This document shows positions 35,892 to 43,877 of a stretch of 43,877 bases of DNA, in pieces. The notes under the pieces are model-generated. The model was given only the letters and a program-made list of their open reading frames with translations. It was not told the origin of the DNA and did no database searches. A program made the position numbers and the translations under genes. The stretch lies in the NCBI GenBank assembly GCA_028598985.1, contig JAQRMV010000009.1:1-43877 (forward strand), given 5' to 3'. The stretch is from Gammaproteobacteria bacterium (GTDB lineage Bacteria > Pseudomonadota > Gammaproteobacteria > Pseudomonadales > Balneatricaceae). Position 1 is the first letter of the stretch; each line of letters begins with the position of its first letter.

Positions 35892-36326
35892 TTACTTGTT
35901 CATGGCAGAGTTTAACCATTGGTCAAATTGTTGTTGAGGCAGGGCACCGTTGAGTTGATCTATGACCTTACCATTTTTGAACACCATTAAGGTAGGAATG
36001 CTACGTATATTGTATTGAGTCCCGAGCATTTGTTCGGCTTGGGTGTCTACTTTTATAAACCTAAGTTGATCAGACCGCGTATTGGCTGCTTGCTCAAATA
36101 CTGGAGCAAACCCAACGCAAGGGCCGCACCACGGTGCCCAAAAATCGACCACCACCGGTTTTTCGCCTTGTATGAGTGAGTTGAAATTGGCAGCAGTACC
36201 TGCAATTGGCTTGCCTGAGAATAGCGGTTGTTTACAAACGCCGCAGTTAGCATCATCGTTGACTCTTTCTGAAGGTACGCGGTTATTTTTTTGGCAATGG
36301 GGGCAGCGGCTGGTAATTGAAGTCAT
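35892..36326 (-). CDS. trxC: Thioredoxin 2 (TrxC)
   Basis: A 144-residue thioredoxin with the TrxC-specific N-terminal zinc ribbon (RCPHC and CGVC) and the redox site FWAPWCGPC near residue 70. It ends with the conserved GALPQQQFDQWL. It reduces protein disulfides and in E. coli is induced by oxidative stress. SD AAGG lies 10 bp upstream. A palindrome overlaps its predicted promoter (36348-36361), the same type as at the sulfur permease promoter. Confidence 0.95.
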   Translation of the reverse strand: MTSITSRCPHCQKNNRVPSERVNDDANCGVCKQPLFSGKPIAGTAANFNSLIQGEKPVVVDFWAPWCGPCVGFAPVFEQAANTRSDQLRFIKVDTQAEQMLGTQYNIRSIPTLMVFKNGKVIDQLNGALPQQQFDQWLNSAMNK

Positions 36327-36347
36327 GAGTATTGGCCTTAAATTAAT

Positions 36348-36387
36348 TTAGATATATCTAATATAATGACAGATGCTGTAATTACAA
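36348..36387 (-). promoter_or_regulatory. trxC promoter with overlapping palindrome TTAGATATATCTAA
   Basis: On the minus strand, TTGTAA (36387-36382), a 16-bp spacer and TATATT (36365-36360) form a plausible sigma-70 promoter. The perfect 14-bp palindrome TTAGATATATCTAA (36348-36361) overlaps the end of the -10 and the transcript start. It shares the TTAG-N6-CTAA frame with 4151-4164. Confidence 0.5.
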
Positions 36388-36403
36388 GGGGTAGAGAGTA
36401 GGC

Positions 36404-36685
36404 TTATTGGTAGGTGCAGTGGTAAGCGGTTTGACGGACTACTTTTACTTCAAAACTGCTGTTGGCTTCTACTTCAAACTGATCGCCGTTTGTGAAGGTA
36501 TTCCAGCTTTGCGTACCCGGCAATTTCACTTCTAGTTCGCCGTCAATGATGGTCATTACTTCATATTGATTGGTGCCAAAAGTGAACTCTCCAATATCCA
36601 TTACACCCACTGTAGTGGAGAGGGTTTTGCCTTGAAAGGCGATGGACTTAACATTGTCGTTGAAGTAGGAATTAACTGAAAGCAT
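36404..36685 (-). CDS. ppnP: Pyrimidine/purine nucleoside phosphorylase PpnP
   Basis: A 93-residue single-domain cupin (formerly DUF1255/YaiE). Key stretches are VNSYFNDNVKSIAF, TVGVMDIGEFTFGT and MTIIDGELEVKLPG. E. coli PpnP splits many nucleosides by phosphorolysis. SD-like AATAAGAGAA precedes the ATG. It lies downstream of the HDAC-family gene with a hairpin between. Confidence 0.93.
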   Translation of the reverse strand: MLSVNSYFNDNVKSIAFQGKTLSTTVGVMDIGEFTFGTNQYEVMTIIDGELEVKLPGTQSWNTFTNGDQFEVEANSSFEVKVVRQTAYHCTYQ

Positions 36686-36728
36686 GAAATTATTCTCTTA
36701 TTGTAAGTTGGAAAAAACCCATCTTGCC

Positions 36729-36759
36729 CTATTTGATGCCTGAATAATAGGCCAAATAG
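36729..36759 (-). terminator. Hairpin after the HDAC-family gene
   Basis: CTATTTG (36729-36735) pairs with CAAATAG (36753-36759), and the inner GCCT/AGGC pair is separated by a two-base bulge and a 7-base loop. It starts 4 bp past the HDAC-family stop on the minus strand. A T6 run follows about 13 bases later, so it is a weak or attenuator-type terminator. Confidence 0.45.
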
Positions 36760-36762
36760 TGA

Positions 36763-37800
36763 CTATAAAGTGAGGTTTTCAAAACCCTTGAGAACGTTAA
36801 CAGTATTGATTCCGATCTCTTCTACGGCATAACCACCTTCCATAATAAATAAGGTAGGCAAACCGGCTTTGGCAATGTTCATGCCCATATCAAGAAAGTC
36901 ATCACTTTTTAGTTTGAAAAAGCTAATTGGGTCATTTTCAAAGGTATCTACACCCAAAGAAATCACTAAAGCATCTGCTCTGAAACCACTGATTTTGGCA
37001 AGGGCAGTAGTCAGGGCGTTTTTCCAAACAGAATAAGGAGTGCCTCTAGGTAAAGGTAAATTCAGGTTGAATCCTTGTCCCTGGTCTTGCCCTGTCTCAT
37101 CGGAAAAACCTAAGAAATATGGAAAAGCCTCCATTGGATCACCGTGAATAGAGCAAAATAACACGTCGTCGCGTTGATAAAATATGTCTTGAGTGCCGTT
37201 ACCGTGATGAAAATCCACATCCAAAATAGCAACTTTTTGGGCGCCGTCATCCAGTAATTTTTGTGTAGCTACAGCGGCGTTGTTAATAAAACAATAGCCG
37301 CCAAATTGATCTCGAGAGGCGTGATGTCCCGGTGGCCGGCATAAAGAGAATGCGCTGCCTTCACTTTGACTTATGAGCTGGGCACCAGATAATGCAACCT
37401 TGGCAGAAACCCAAGCGGCTTCTGCGGTGCCTAAGCTAATGCTGGTTTCCCCCGCCAAACTATAGTGACCTAGTTGACCGTCAATATGGTTGGGGATGCG
37501 TTGGCTTGGCATGGAGCGGGAAGGCCAAATGTTGGGCATTGCCTCGCCTTGGTTTCCGGCTTGGATCCAGAGTTGCCAAGCGGAGTCTAAAAAACGTAAA
37601 TAATCTGGATTGTGCACTTTTTCAATTAATGCCCGTGGCCATTGCGAAGGAGCAATAATATCACCTAGATGTTGGGCTGCAATGGCGGCCAAAACATAAT
37701 CCACCCGCTGGGGGCACTCGAAGGGCGTCACTAGTTGGCCGCCGGTCAGTTCTGTTTTTGCATTACGAAGTCTGTGGTCAGGAGAATATACGGTTTTCAT
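36763..37800 (-). CDS. Histone deacetylase family protein (acetylpolyamine amidohydrolase-like)
   Basis: A 345-residue zinc-dependent deacetylase. It has RPPGHHA with the tandem catalytic histidines, the zinc ligands in DVDFHHGNGTQ, a further Asp in SLGVDTFENDP, and the oxyanion Tyr in MEGGYAVEEIG. The N-terminus (KTVYSPDHRLRNAKTEL) is like bacterial acetylpolyamine amidohydrolases, which release acetate from acetylated polyamines. The substrate is inferred from the family. It lies 74 bp after the BenE gene on the same strand. Confidence 0.9.
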   Translation of the reverse strand: MKTVYSPDHRLRNAKTELTGGQLVTPFECPQRVDYVLAAIAAQHLGDIIAPSQWPRALIEKVHNPDYLRFLDSAWQLWIQAGNQGEAMPNIWPSRSMPSQRIPNHIDGQLGHYSLAGETSISLGTAEAAWVSAKVALSGAQLISQSEGSAFSLCRPPGHHASRDQFGGYCFINNAAVATQKLLDDGAQKVAILDVDFHHGNGTQDIFYQRDDVLFCSIHGDPMEAFPYFLGFSDETGQDQGQGFNLNLPLPRGTPYSVWKNALTTALAKISGFRADALVISLGVDTFENDPISFFKLKSDDFLDMGMNIAKAGLPTLFIMEGGYAVEEIGINTVNVLKGFENLTL

Positions 37801-37874
37801 GGTGACAGCATGGGAAGGATTGATATGTGGGTAGTAGATAGTAGCGCTTATTTACCTGCTTAGTCTATGACACC

Positions 37875-39062
37875 TTACTGCGATGTTTTGGGCGTAAGGC
37901 GAGTGATATAGTGCTGAATTAATAACGACAGCGAACCTAAAACTAAACCCCAAAATGCACTACCGATGCCCCACATCACCATACCTGAAGCGGTTGTAAC
38001 TAGAGTAATCACGGCAGGAATACGTTCTGTTGCTGTCTCCAATGCTGTGTTAAGGCTGCTGCTAATGGTGCCAAGCAAAGCTAACCCAGCAATGGTAACG
38101 ACCAAAGCTTCGGGCATGCTATTAAATAACCCTGTTAAACTGGCAGCGAATATTCCAGTCGCAACGATAAATATGCCAGCCCATACACTAGAACGGTAAC
38201 GCTGTGTTGGGTCTGCATCCACTTCTTTGCCCATGCAAATAGAAGCCATGATTGCGGCTAGGTTAAAGGCAAAGCCACCAAATGGAGCCATTAGCACCCC
38301 AGTAATTCCGGTCCAAGTAATTAACGGTGCGGCCGGGGCGTTATATCCGTGGCTACGTAAAACCACAATGCCAGGTACATTTTGAGAAGCCATAGTAACG
38401 ATAAATAATGGGATGGCTACGCCAATCGTTGCGGAGAGAGACCATTCGGGTGTAGTCCAAATAGGGCTAGAAACTTGTAAACTCACATCTTGCCAAACAA
38501 TTAAGTTTTGAAAAGTAGCTATAAAAGCACCTACTATTAAAGTCACCATTATCGCAACTTTTGGAAACACCACACGGCTGACAAAAAACGTTAACATCAT
38601 CATTAAAACTAACGTCAGTTGAGACGCCAAAGACATAATCATGTGCATAGCAAAGGGTAGCAGAACACCGGCTAGCATTGCCGCAGCAATAGAAGGCGGT
38701 AAGTAGTTCATAATGCGATCAAACCAACCTGACAATCCAACTAAAGTGATGAATACAGAGCATAATACAAAGGCGCCAATGGCCTCTGCCATAGACACGC
38801 CGGCCAGACTGGTGACTAATATCGCAGCGCCTGGAGTGGACCATGCAGTGAGAATGGGTTGTTTATAAAATAGTGAAAGGCCGAGGGTCGATAACCCCAT
38901 GCCTATGCCTAAAGCCAAGAACCAACTGGTAACAATAGCGTCGCTAGCTCCCATACTATTAACGGCTTGAAAAATAATAGCTGCAGAACTGGTGTAACCT
39001 ACCAAGGGTGCAATAAATCCAGCACTTATATGAGCAGGATTAAAGAAGCGGCTTATGTTCAT
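37875..39062 (-). CDS. BenE family benzoate/H+ symporter-like transporter
   Basis: A 395-residue membrane protein with about 11-12 hydrophobic segments and the BenE signature: a GFIAPLVGYTSSAAI start, FYKQPILTAWSTPGAA and PFGGFAFNLAAIMASICMG. BenE of Acinetobacter takes up benzoate. No benzoate degradation genes are nearby, so the substrate here may differ. It follows the S4 gene by 3 bp. Confidence 0.92.
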   Translation of the reverse strand: MNISRFFNPAHISAGFIAPLVGYTSSAAIIFQAVNSMGASDAIVTSWFLALGIGMGLSTLGLSLFYKQPILTAWSTPGAAILVTSLAGVSMAEAIGAFVLCSVFITLVGLSGWFDRIMNYLPPSIAAAMLAGVLLPFAMHMIMSLASQLTLVLMMMLTFFVSRVVFPKVAIMVTLIVGAFIATFQNLIVWQDVSLQVSSPIWTTPEWSLSATIGVAIPLFIVTMASQNVPGIVVLRSHGYNAPAAPLITWTGITGVLMAPFGGFAFNLAAIMASICMGKEVDADPTQRYRSSVWAGIFIVATGIFAASLTGLFNSMPEALVVTIAGLALLGTISSSLNTALETATERIPAVITLVTTASGMVMWGIGSAFWGLVLGSLSLLIQHYITRLTPKTSQ

Positions 39063-39065
39063 ATA

Positions 39066-39278
39066 CTAAAGTAACTTTAGCTCATAGTGGCGTTTTTCAA
39101 ATTCGATGGTGTCGCCGCTGAGCATTTTACGACTTTTACGGGTTTCTATCTCGCCGTTAACCTTAACTAAGCCTTCGCTGATACGAGTTTTAGCTTCGCC
39201 ACCACTACCTACAATAGACTCAAATTTCAAGATTTTAAATAATTCAACGGGTTCAAAGTTAAGGGTAATAATGTGCAT
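39066..39278 (-). CDS. S4-domain RNA-binding protein (YbcJ-like)
   Basis: A 70-residue S4 fold: LFKILKFESIVGSGGEAKTR, then GLVKVNGEIETRKSRKML and a final strand. YbcJ-like proteins are small RNA-binding proteins of unclear role. It sits between the MBL hydrolase (15 bp) and BenE (3 bp) genes. Confidence 0.88.
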   Translation of the reverse strand: MHIITLNFEPVELFKILKFESIVGSGGEAKTRISEGLVKVNGEIETRKSRKMLSGDTIEFEKRHYELKLL

Positions 39279-39293
39279 ATAATGGGTCTTCTA

Positions 39294-40325
39294 TTAAACG
39301 GTTTGGTACCAAATTGCACCATTATTGGAGCTAATTTTAAGTTTGTTTTTGGCAACTAAGTAATTGATATGAGCTTGTGTTTCACCGACCGCCAATGTAA
39401 GTACATCGTCGGTGATTGGGCGACGAAAAAGATGACTAAATAAATCCACATTTCGTTGTGGTACTAGGCATGCTTCAAGCAACTTCACAAGGGACTTTTC
39501 ATGGCCATCGATAAGCCTCTGTAAGCGTTGATGAGCACCAAAAAATACTTGTCCGTGAGACGGTAATACTAACACATCACCAGGAATGCGTTGTTGTAAC
39601 ATTGCACATGAATCAAGCCATTCTTTTAGCGGATCTGAGTAAGGTTCTGTAGGCCAAACGCTTATATTGGACGAGATGGTAGGCAGCAATTGGTCACCGG
39701 CAATAAAGACGTTGAGGACGGGGCAGTATAGACATAAATGTTCAGGCGCATGGCCTTTGCCTACAATGATTTCCCAGGTGTGGCCTGCCATAGTGACCTG
39801 ACCACCATCTTCTAGGCGCATAAAGCTATTAGGCATGGCATAGATGCCTTTTCCGTAGCCGCCAAATTTCTTTTTGTATGATTCCAATTGCTCATCATTG
39901 ACACCAGCAGCTTTATAGAAATCAATTGCCGCTTGAGGTGCTGGTTTTCCCGTATCAGACATAAGTACCCTGCAGGCCATGTAATCCGTACGGGACATCT
40001 GTAATGTTAGACCCCAAGTCTCACAAATCCAACCGGCTAAACCCACGTGATCTGGATGTAAATGAGTGACAATAAGCTGATGCACAGGTTTGCCCTTAAG
40101 GTGTGTGTCAAATACCTGCTGCCATAATTTCTTACACGTTTGGGTGTTAATACCCGTATCGACAATAGTCCATCCGGCCTCATCCTCCAATAACCACAAA
40201 TTAATATGGTTCAAAGAAAAGGGCAGGGGCATTCTCAGCCAATATACGCCGTCAGCTACGGCCAGTGGCTGGCCCATGTCGGGTGCTTCGCTAATGGGAA
40301 ACTGCAGTGCACTCTTTTCTGTCAT
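39294..40325 (-). CDS. MBL-fold metallo-hydrolase (LACTB2/lactonase-like)
   Basis: A 343-residue metallo-beta-lactamase fold protein. The zinc motif is VTHLHPDHVGLAGW (about residue 90), followed by a His in GKGHAPEHLCLY and an Asp in FIAGDQLLPTI, and a His in VLPSHGQ. A C-terminal winged-helix segment (about residues 265-335) is like the LACTB2 subgroup. The substrate is unknown. It is the first gene of a probable operon with the S4, BenE and HDAC genes. Confidence 0.87.
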   Translation of the reverse strand: MTEKSALQFPISEAPDMGQPLAVADGVYWLRMPLPFSLNHINLWLLEDEAGWTIVDTGINTQTCKKLWQQVFDTHLKGKPVHQLIVTHLHPDHVGLAGWICETWGLTLQMSRTDYMACRVLMSDTGKPAPQAAIDFYKAAGVNDEQLESYKKKFGGYGKGIYAMPNSFMRLEDGGQVTMAGHTWEIIVGKGHAPEHLCLYCPVLNVFIAGDQLLPTISSNISVWPTEPYSDPLKEWLDSCAMLQQRIPGDVLVLPSHGQVFFGAHQRLQRLIDGHEKSLVKLLEACLVPQRNVDLFSHLFRRPITDDVLTLAVGETQAHINYLVAKNKLKISSNNGAIWYQTV

Positions 40326-40567
40326 TCGGGTATTCCGATGTTACTGGCTTAATATGACATTATTATACGGACCTAAACTTAGATTAGACAAAGGTTTTCC
40401 TCTGTTTTTAGTGCTGATAAAGATAACCTTAATCTATCATTGGTTGAGGTAATATTTTAGGAATATTTTTTTTGGACAGCGTGAGATGACTGACGCAGGT
40501 CTAAATAACAGATGGCCTAGGGGTCTTAGGGTATACTCCACCTACAAATTACTAGTTACCAGTCATT

Positions 40568-41557
40568 ATGAGCATTAAAAACCATCCATTCTCGGTACTC
40601 ACCCCTAGCTATATTATGGACGCGGTAGAAAGTCAGGGCTACATATGTGATGGACGCATATCGGCGTTAAATAGTTACGAAAACCGTGTTTATCAGGTTG
40701 GCTTGGAAGATCAAACCGCGCCTGTCATCGCTAAATTCTATAGGCCGCAACGATGGACGGATGCGCAAATACACGAAGAACATCAATTTAGTTTGGCCTT
40801 GTCAGAGTATGAACTCCCCGTTGTACCTCCTCTCATTAATGGCCAAGGTAAAAGTCTACTTAGCTATGAGGAATTTAGCTTTGCGTTATTTGAGCGCAAG
40901 GGTGGTCATGGACCAGAATTAGATGACCTAGATAATTTATACACTATGGGCCGGTTACTGGGGAGGATACATGCTCTAGGTGCAGTGGAGGCCTATAAAT
41001 ATAGGCCGATTATAGACCCACAAACCTTTGGCCATGATAGTGTAAATTTTGTCAGTAAAAACTTCATTCCTCGAGAATTAAAATCAGCATACGATAGCTT
41101 AACGGCAGACTTATTAGTCCGTATCGACACCGCTTTTGCGCAAGCCAAAGGGGTTAGTTATATTCGAGTTCACGGCGACTGCCATGGCGGCAATCTGTTG
41201 TGGCGGGATGACGCTCCACATATTGTAGATTTTGACGACTCCCGCATGGCTCCAGCCATTCAGGATATATGGATGTTATTGTCAGGGGAGCGTGATCGAC
41301 AGCGTTTACAGCTGTCTGAAATTATAGAAGGGTACAATGAATTTTATGACTTTAATCCACAAGAACTAATGCTCATAGAGCCACTACGCACCTTGAGAAT
41401 GTTGTACTACGCCGCCTGGTTAGCTCGTCGTTGGCAAGACCCTGCTTTTCCCCATAGTTTTTCTTGGTTTAATACCGAACGCTACTGGGGCGAACATATT
41501 TTGGAGTTAAGAGAGCAGCTTTCAGCATTGAGCGAGCCGGTTTTAGAGCTGATTTAA
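40568..41557 (+). CDS. srkA: Stress response serine/threonine kinase SrkA (YihE)
   Basis: A 329-residue kinase-like fold. It has YENRVYQVGLED in the nucleotide loop, VIAKFYRP (Lys), the catalytic loop VHGDCHGGNLLW and the metal-binding VDFDDSRMAP. Length and N-terminus (MSIKNHPFSVLTP) fit E. coli SrkA, which counters stress-induced cell death. A -10-like TATACT lies at 40532-40537. The 242 bp between it and the divergent MBL gene hold no recognisable gene. Confidence 0.93.
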   Translation: MSIKNHPFSVLTPSYIMDAVESQGYICDGRISALNSYENRVYQVGLEDQTAPVIAKFYRPQRWTDAQIHEEHQFSLALSEYELPVVPPLINGQGKSLLSYEEFSFALFERKGGHGPELDDLDNLYTMGRLLGRIHALGAVEAYKYRPIIDPQTFGHDSVNFVSKNFIPRELKSAYDSLTADLLVRIDTAFAQAKGVSYIRVHGDCHGGNLLWRDDAPHIVDFDDSRMAPAIQDIWMLLSGERDRQRLQLSEIIEGYNEFYDFNPQELMLIEPLRTLRMLYYAAWLARRWQDPAFPHSFSWFNTERYWGEHILELREQLSALSEPVLELI

Positions 41558-41582
41558 TTATTGAAATGCGTTGAGCTCATTA

Positions 41583-43682
41583 TTAACGAGCCAGATCAAT
41601 CCAGTCTGCAATTACCTCGGCCCCGGCTAAGATATAAGGATCTTTTTGTGCATCATCATAATCAAACTCATGGTCTTCAGCTTTTTCTACGGGGTCTAGG
41701 TTGTGACCCAAACGTAGCGAATTAATGTGAGATAAATACCAATCTTGCTCCTGTTGCCAGCGTTGTTCACGTTGGCCCAAATGAAGGCTGACTAGAGCTG
41801 GTCTTTTTTGAGAATGTTCAGCTAATGCCAATGTGTATTGCCAGTCTACATTGCTTTTTTGGCGTAGTTCTTGTTGTTCTTTAAGCTTAGGAATTATGCG
41901 CTCAAATGCAAAGTATCGATTGTGCTTGATTTCCTTAACTTGATCCCATTTGAGTGCATGATCCTGGCTACTTTCACCTACTTTGGTGGGATCGTCTAAA
42001 CTTGGTAATCTAATGTCGGGGAATACGCCTTGATGCTGAGTGCTGGCCCCTGAGACGCGGTAGAACTTAGCCTGTGTAAATTTAATTTGACCGCTAGAAA
42101 GGTCACCAAATGTTTGTACAGTCCCTTTGCCGTAAGTTTGGCTGCCAACGATGAGTGCTCTTTTATAATCCTGCATTGCCGCCGCAAAAATTTCTGAAGC
42201 CGATGCGCTATACCGATTGACTAACACTACCAAAGGGCCGTGATAAGCCAATAGAGGGTTTCTGTCCATTTGCTTCTCAATAACACCATCTGCATAACGT
42301 ACTTGAACGATAGTGCCTGTTTCAATGAACAAACCGGTAAGTTGATTAGCTTCTCGTAGAGATCCACCACCATTGTTACGCAAATCTATGACTATACCGC
42401 TTACAGAATCACTCTTGAGCTCCTGAATAAGATTATATACATCGCGGGTAGTGCTACGGTAGTTGGGATCGCCCCGTTGTGCTGCTGCAAAATCCATATA
42501 AAAAGTGGGTAAGGTGATCACACCTATTTTACGAATACCTTGATTGGTTTCAACTTCAATTATAGATTTTTTAGCTGCTTGGTCATCGAGGTTAACTTTG
42601 TTACGACGAATTTGGATGGTTTTTCTTGCCTGTTGTAAATCACCGCCAGGAATGATTTGTAGGTTAACTAAAGAACCTTTCGGCCCTCTTATTTGATCTA
42701 CAACATCATCCAGCCGCCAGCCGAGGATTTCCTGTATGGTTTCACCGTTTTGGCTCACGCCGACGATATAATCAGAAGCCTGTAGGTCGCCCGCTTTGTC
42801 GGCCGGCCCTCCTGCGACTAGACGTATCACCTTGGTATAGTCTTCATCGCGTTGTAATACTGCCCCTATGCCTTCTAAAGACAAGCTCATGTCAATATTG
42901 AAGTCTTCCACGTTGCGTGGAGAGAGATACGTTGTATGCGGGTCTGTTACCGTAGTAATGCTATTGCTCACTGCCTGATAGGCGTCCCTTAGTTCTACTT
43001 GGGCGATACGCTTACGCATGCTGGTGTATCGTATTTGCAGGCGATGTTGTATTTCACTTATGCTTTCTCCACTAAGTTGCCCATTGATAAACTCATTTTT
43101 AAGTTGCTTACGCCAAGCATTGTTTAAAGCTTGGGTATCATCTAATCGTGGCTCGTCATAAGGTGATGTGCTGATGTATTCGAGCAATTCGAAATTAAAT
43201 ATAGGTTCTGTTTTGGTTAATAGCGCTAAACTAAAGTTGATGAATTCTAAACGCCTTTGCTGCAACAGATTATACAGCTGGGCCATAGCCTCTAAATTGC
43301 CTGCAACAAGAAGGTCATCTAAATCTTCATTGAGGAACTTAAAAGGAGCAAGGTCACTGTTGCTAAGGTAAATATGTTGAGGGTCTAATAATTTGATATA
43401 GCTGGTGAAAACATCACGAGCGAATACGTCATCTATGATTCGAGGTTGGTAATGGCGCTGTTCAAGTAATTTGATAATTTCTTGGGTTAATAGGCCGTGC
43501 TGTTCGGTGAATTGAACCTGCAATAAATTGTCATTTTCTTTTTTGTCTGCCGTTGCTTGGGGCGCAATAACGATACCGATAGAACAAATGACAACAACAA
43601 ATTGTTGACTCCAGCGTAACAAAAATAGGTGAAGTAAGTTAACAACTGCGTGAATGGATATCATAGCGTGCAACATGGCCAT
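41583..43682 (-). CDS. prc: Carboxy-terminal (tail-specific) protease Prc
   Basis: A 699-residue periplasmic S41 protease. A hydrophobic export segment (about residues 27-45, QQFVVVICSIGIVIAPQATA) is followed by the N-terminal helical domain, a PDZ domain (LEGIGAVLQRDEDYTKVIRL onward) and the protease core with catalytic Ser in NRYSASASEIFAAAMQDY and Lys in SQTYGKGTVQ. It degrades misfolded or ssrA-tagged periplasmic proteins. The start is uncertain: M1, M3 and M7 are all possible, and none has a clear SD. It is convergent with srkA, 25 bp apart. Confidence 0.94.
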   Translation of the reverse strand: MAMLHAMISIHAVVNLLHLFLLRWSQQFVVVICSIGIVIAPQATADKKENDNLLQVQFTEQHGLLTQEIIKLLEQRHYQPRIIDDVFARDVFTSYIKLLDPQHIYLSNSDLAPFKFLNEDLDDLLVAGNLEAMAQLYNLLQQRRLEFINFSLALLTKTEPIFNFELLEYISTSPYDEPRLDDTQALNNAWRKQLKNEFINGQLSGESISEIQHRLQIRYTSMRKRIAQVELRDAYQAVSNSITTVTDPHTTYLSPRNVEDFNIDMSLSLEGIGAVLQRDEDYTKVIRLVAGGPADKAGDLQASDYIVGVSQNGETIQEILGWRLDDVVDQIRGPKGSLVNLQIIPGGDLQQARKTIQIRRNKVNLDDQAAKKSIIEVETNQGIRKIGVITLPTFYMDFAAAQRGDPNYRSTTRDVYNLIQELKSDSVSGIVIDLRNNGGGSLREANQLTGLFIETGTIVQVRYADGVIEKQMDRNPLLAYHGPLVVLVNRYSASASEIFAAAMQDYKRALIVGSQTYGKGTVQTFGDLSSGQIKFTQAKFYRVSGASTQHQGVFPDIRLPSLDDPTKVGESSQDHALKWDQVKEIKHNRYFAFERIIPKLKEQQELRQKSNVDWQYTLALAEHSQKRPALVSLHLGQREQRWQQEQDWYLSHINSLRLGHNLDPVEKAEDHEFDYDDAQKDPYILAGAEVIADWIDLAR

Positions 43683-43864
43683 CAGAGGGTGAATAAAAAT
43701 ACAACACGAATATACACTGAGAGCTATATTAGCTTGATAATAGGATGTTTTTCAAACCTTAGAGCTCGAGTTTAACTAAATACAGCAATGCTTTACAGAA
43801 TCGTTACGTTTGACCCCAAGAATGTGGCAAACTTAAGCTTTAACATGACGGAGTAGTGGAATAA

Positions 43865-43877
43865 ATGTCACAACAAA
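43865..43877 (+). CDS. Possible start of the next gene (cut by the window end)
   Basis: ATG at 43865 opens MSQQ and is preceded by GGAG (43850-43853) and GGA (43858-43860). Only four codons are visible, so the gene cannot be identified. It would be divergent from prc across 182 bp. Confidence 0.3.

Noticed and set aside
40090-40452. 120-residue plus-strand open frame over the MBL gene start
   Set aside because: Mostly antisense to the clear MBL coding sequence, without SD or recognisable domain.
1-43877. CRISPR array, prophage, transposon or rRNA operon
   Set aside because: No regularly spaced repeats, no integrase/transposase or phage genes and no rRNA-like stretch were seen; the only repeat of note is the tRNA 3' duplication.

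Overview
The window is a gammaproteobacterial chromosome segment of moderate G+C content. It most resembles the Oceanospirillales/Pseudomonas side of the class. The main reason is the run gyrA - serC - pheA - fused tyrA/aroA - cmk - rpsA - ihfB - lapA - lapB - pyrF, with ubiG and yciK divergent from gyrA, which is the Pseudomonas-type arrangement. coaE/yacG beside type IV pilus genes, DUF3549, YqcC, PpnP, SrkA and Prc fit the same group. No phage, insertion sequence, rRNA or CRISPR array was seen. The genus cannot be fixed from sequence alone; a marine Oceanospirillales relative is an inference.

Layout. 1-387: tRNA-Val(GAC) and its terminator, followed by a second copy of the tRNA 3' end plus terminator 167 bp downstream. 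388-4137: a MOSC protein, a GMC oxidoreductase, YqcC, and a convergent split YeeE/YedE sulfur permease pair behind a consensus promoter with an operator-like palindrome. 4328-7369: a membrane coiled-coil protein, a D-cysteine desulfhydrase/ACC deaminase-like PLP enzyme, and a LysR regulator. 7508-12465: a four-gene operon divergent from the LysR gene (aldehyde dehydrogenase, dipeptidase-like protein with altered metal ligands, an unrecognised 569-residue protein, and a DUF3726-like protein). This is the best candidate for an undescribed pathway. 12484-15316: DUF3549, a GIY-YIG protein, yciK and ubiG. 15548-27596: the gyrA-to-pyrF housekeeping run, covering DNA topology, serine/aromatic amino acid synthesis, CMP kinase, ribosomal protein S1, IHF, LPS assembly regulation and UMP synthesis. 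27720-33323: a ComEA-like protein, dgt, and a reduced type IV pilus cluster (PilB-like and PilC-like proteins, coaE, yacG, a pilin) without pilD. 33336-36685: minus-strand ybiT, an HD phosphohydrolase, DUF5062, trxC and ppnP. 36763-40325: a probable minus-strand operon of MBL hydrolase, S4 protein, BenE transporter and HDAC-family amidohydrolase. 40568-43682: srkA and convergent prc. The next gene may begin in the last 13 bases.

How the genes work together. The aromatic block links chorismate-pathway enzymes (AroA, PheA, TyrA) with SerC. The ALDH-to-DUF3726 genes are tightly spaced and face a LysR gene across a dyad-rich promoter region, as expected for an inducible catabolic operon of unknown substrate. 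The sulfur permease and trxC promoters share a TTAG-N6-CTAA palindrome near the predicted start of transcription, which suggests one regulator for sulfur or thiol stress. Domain and family calls rest on motif recognition by eye; no database search was run.
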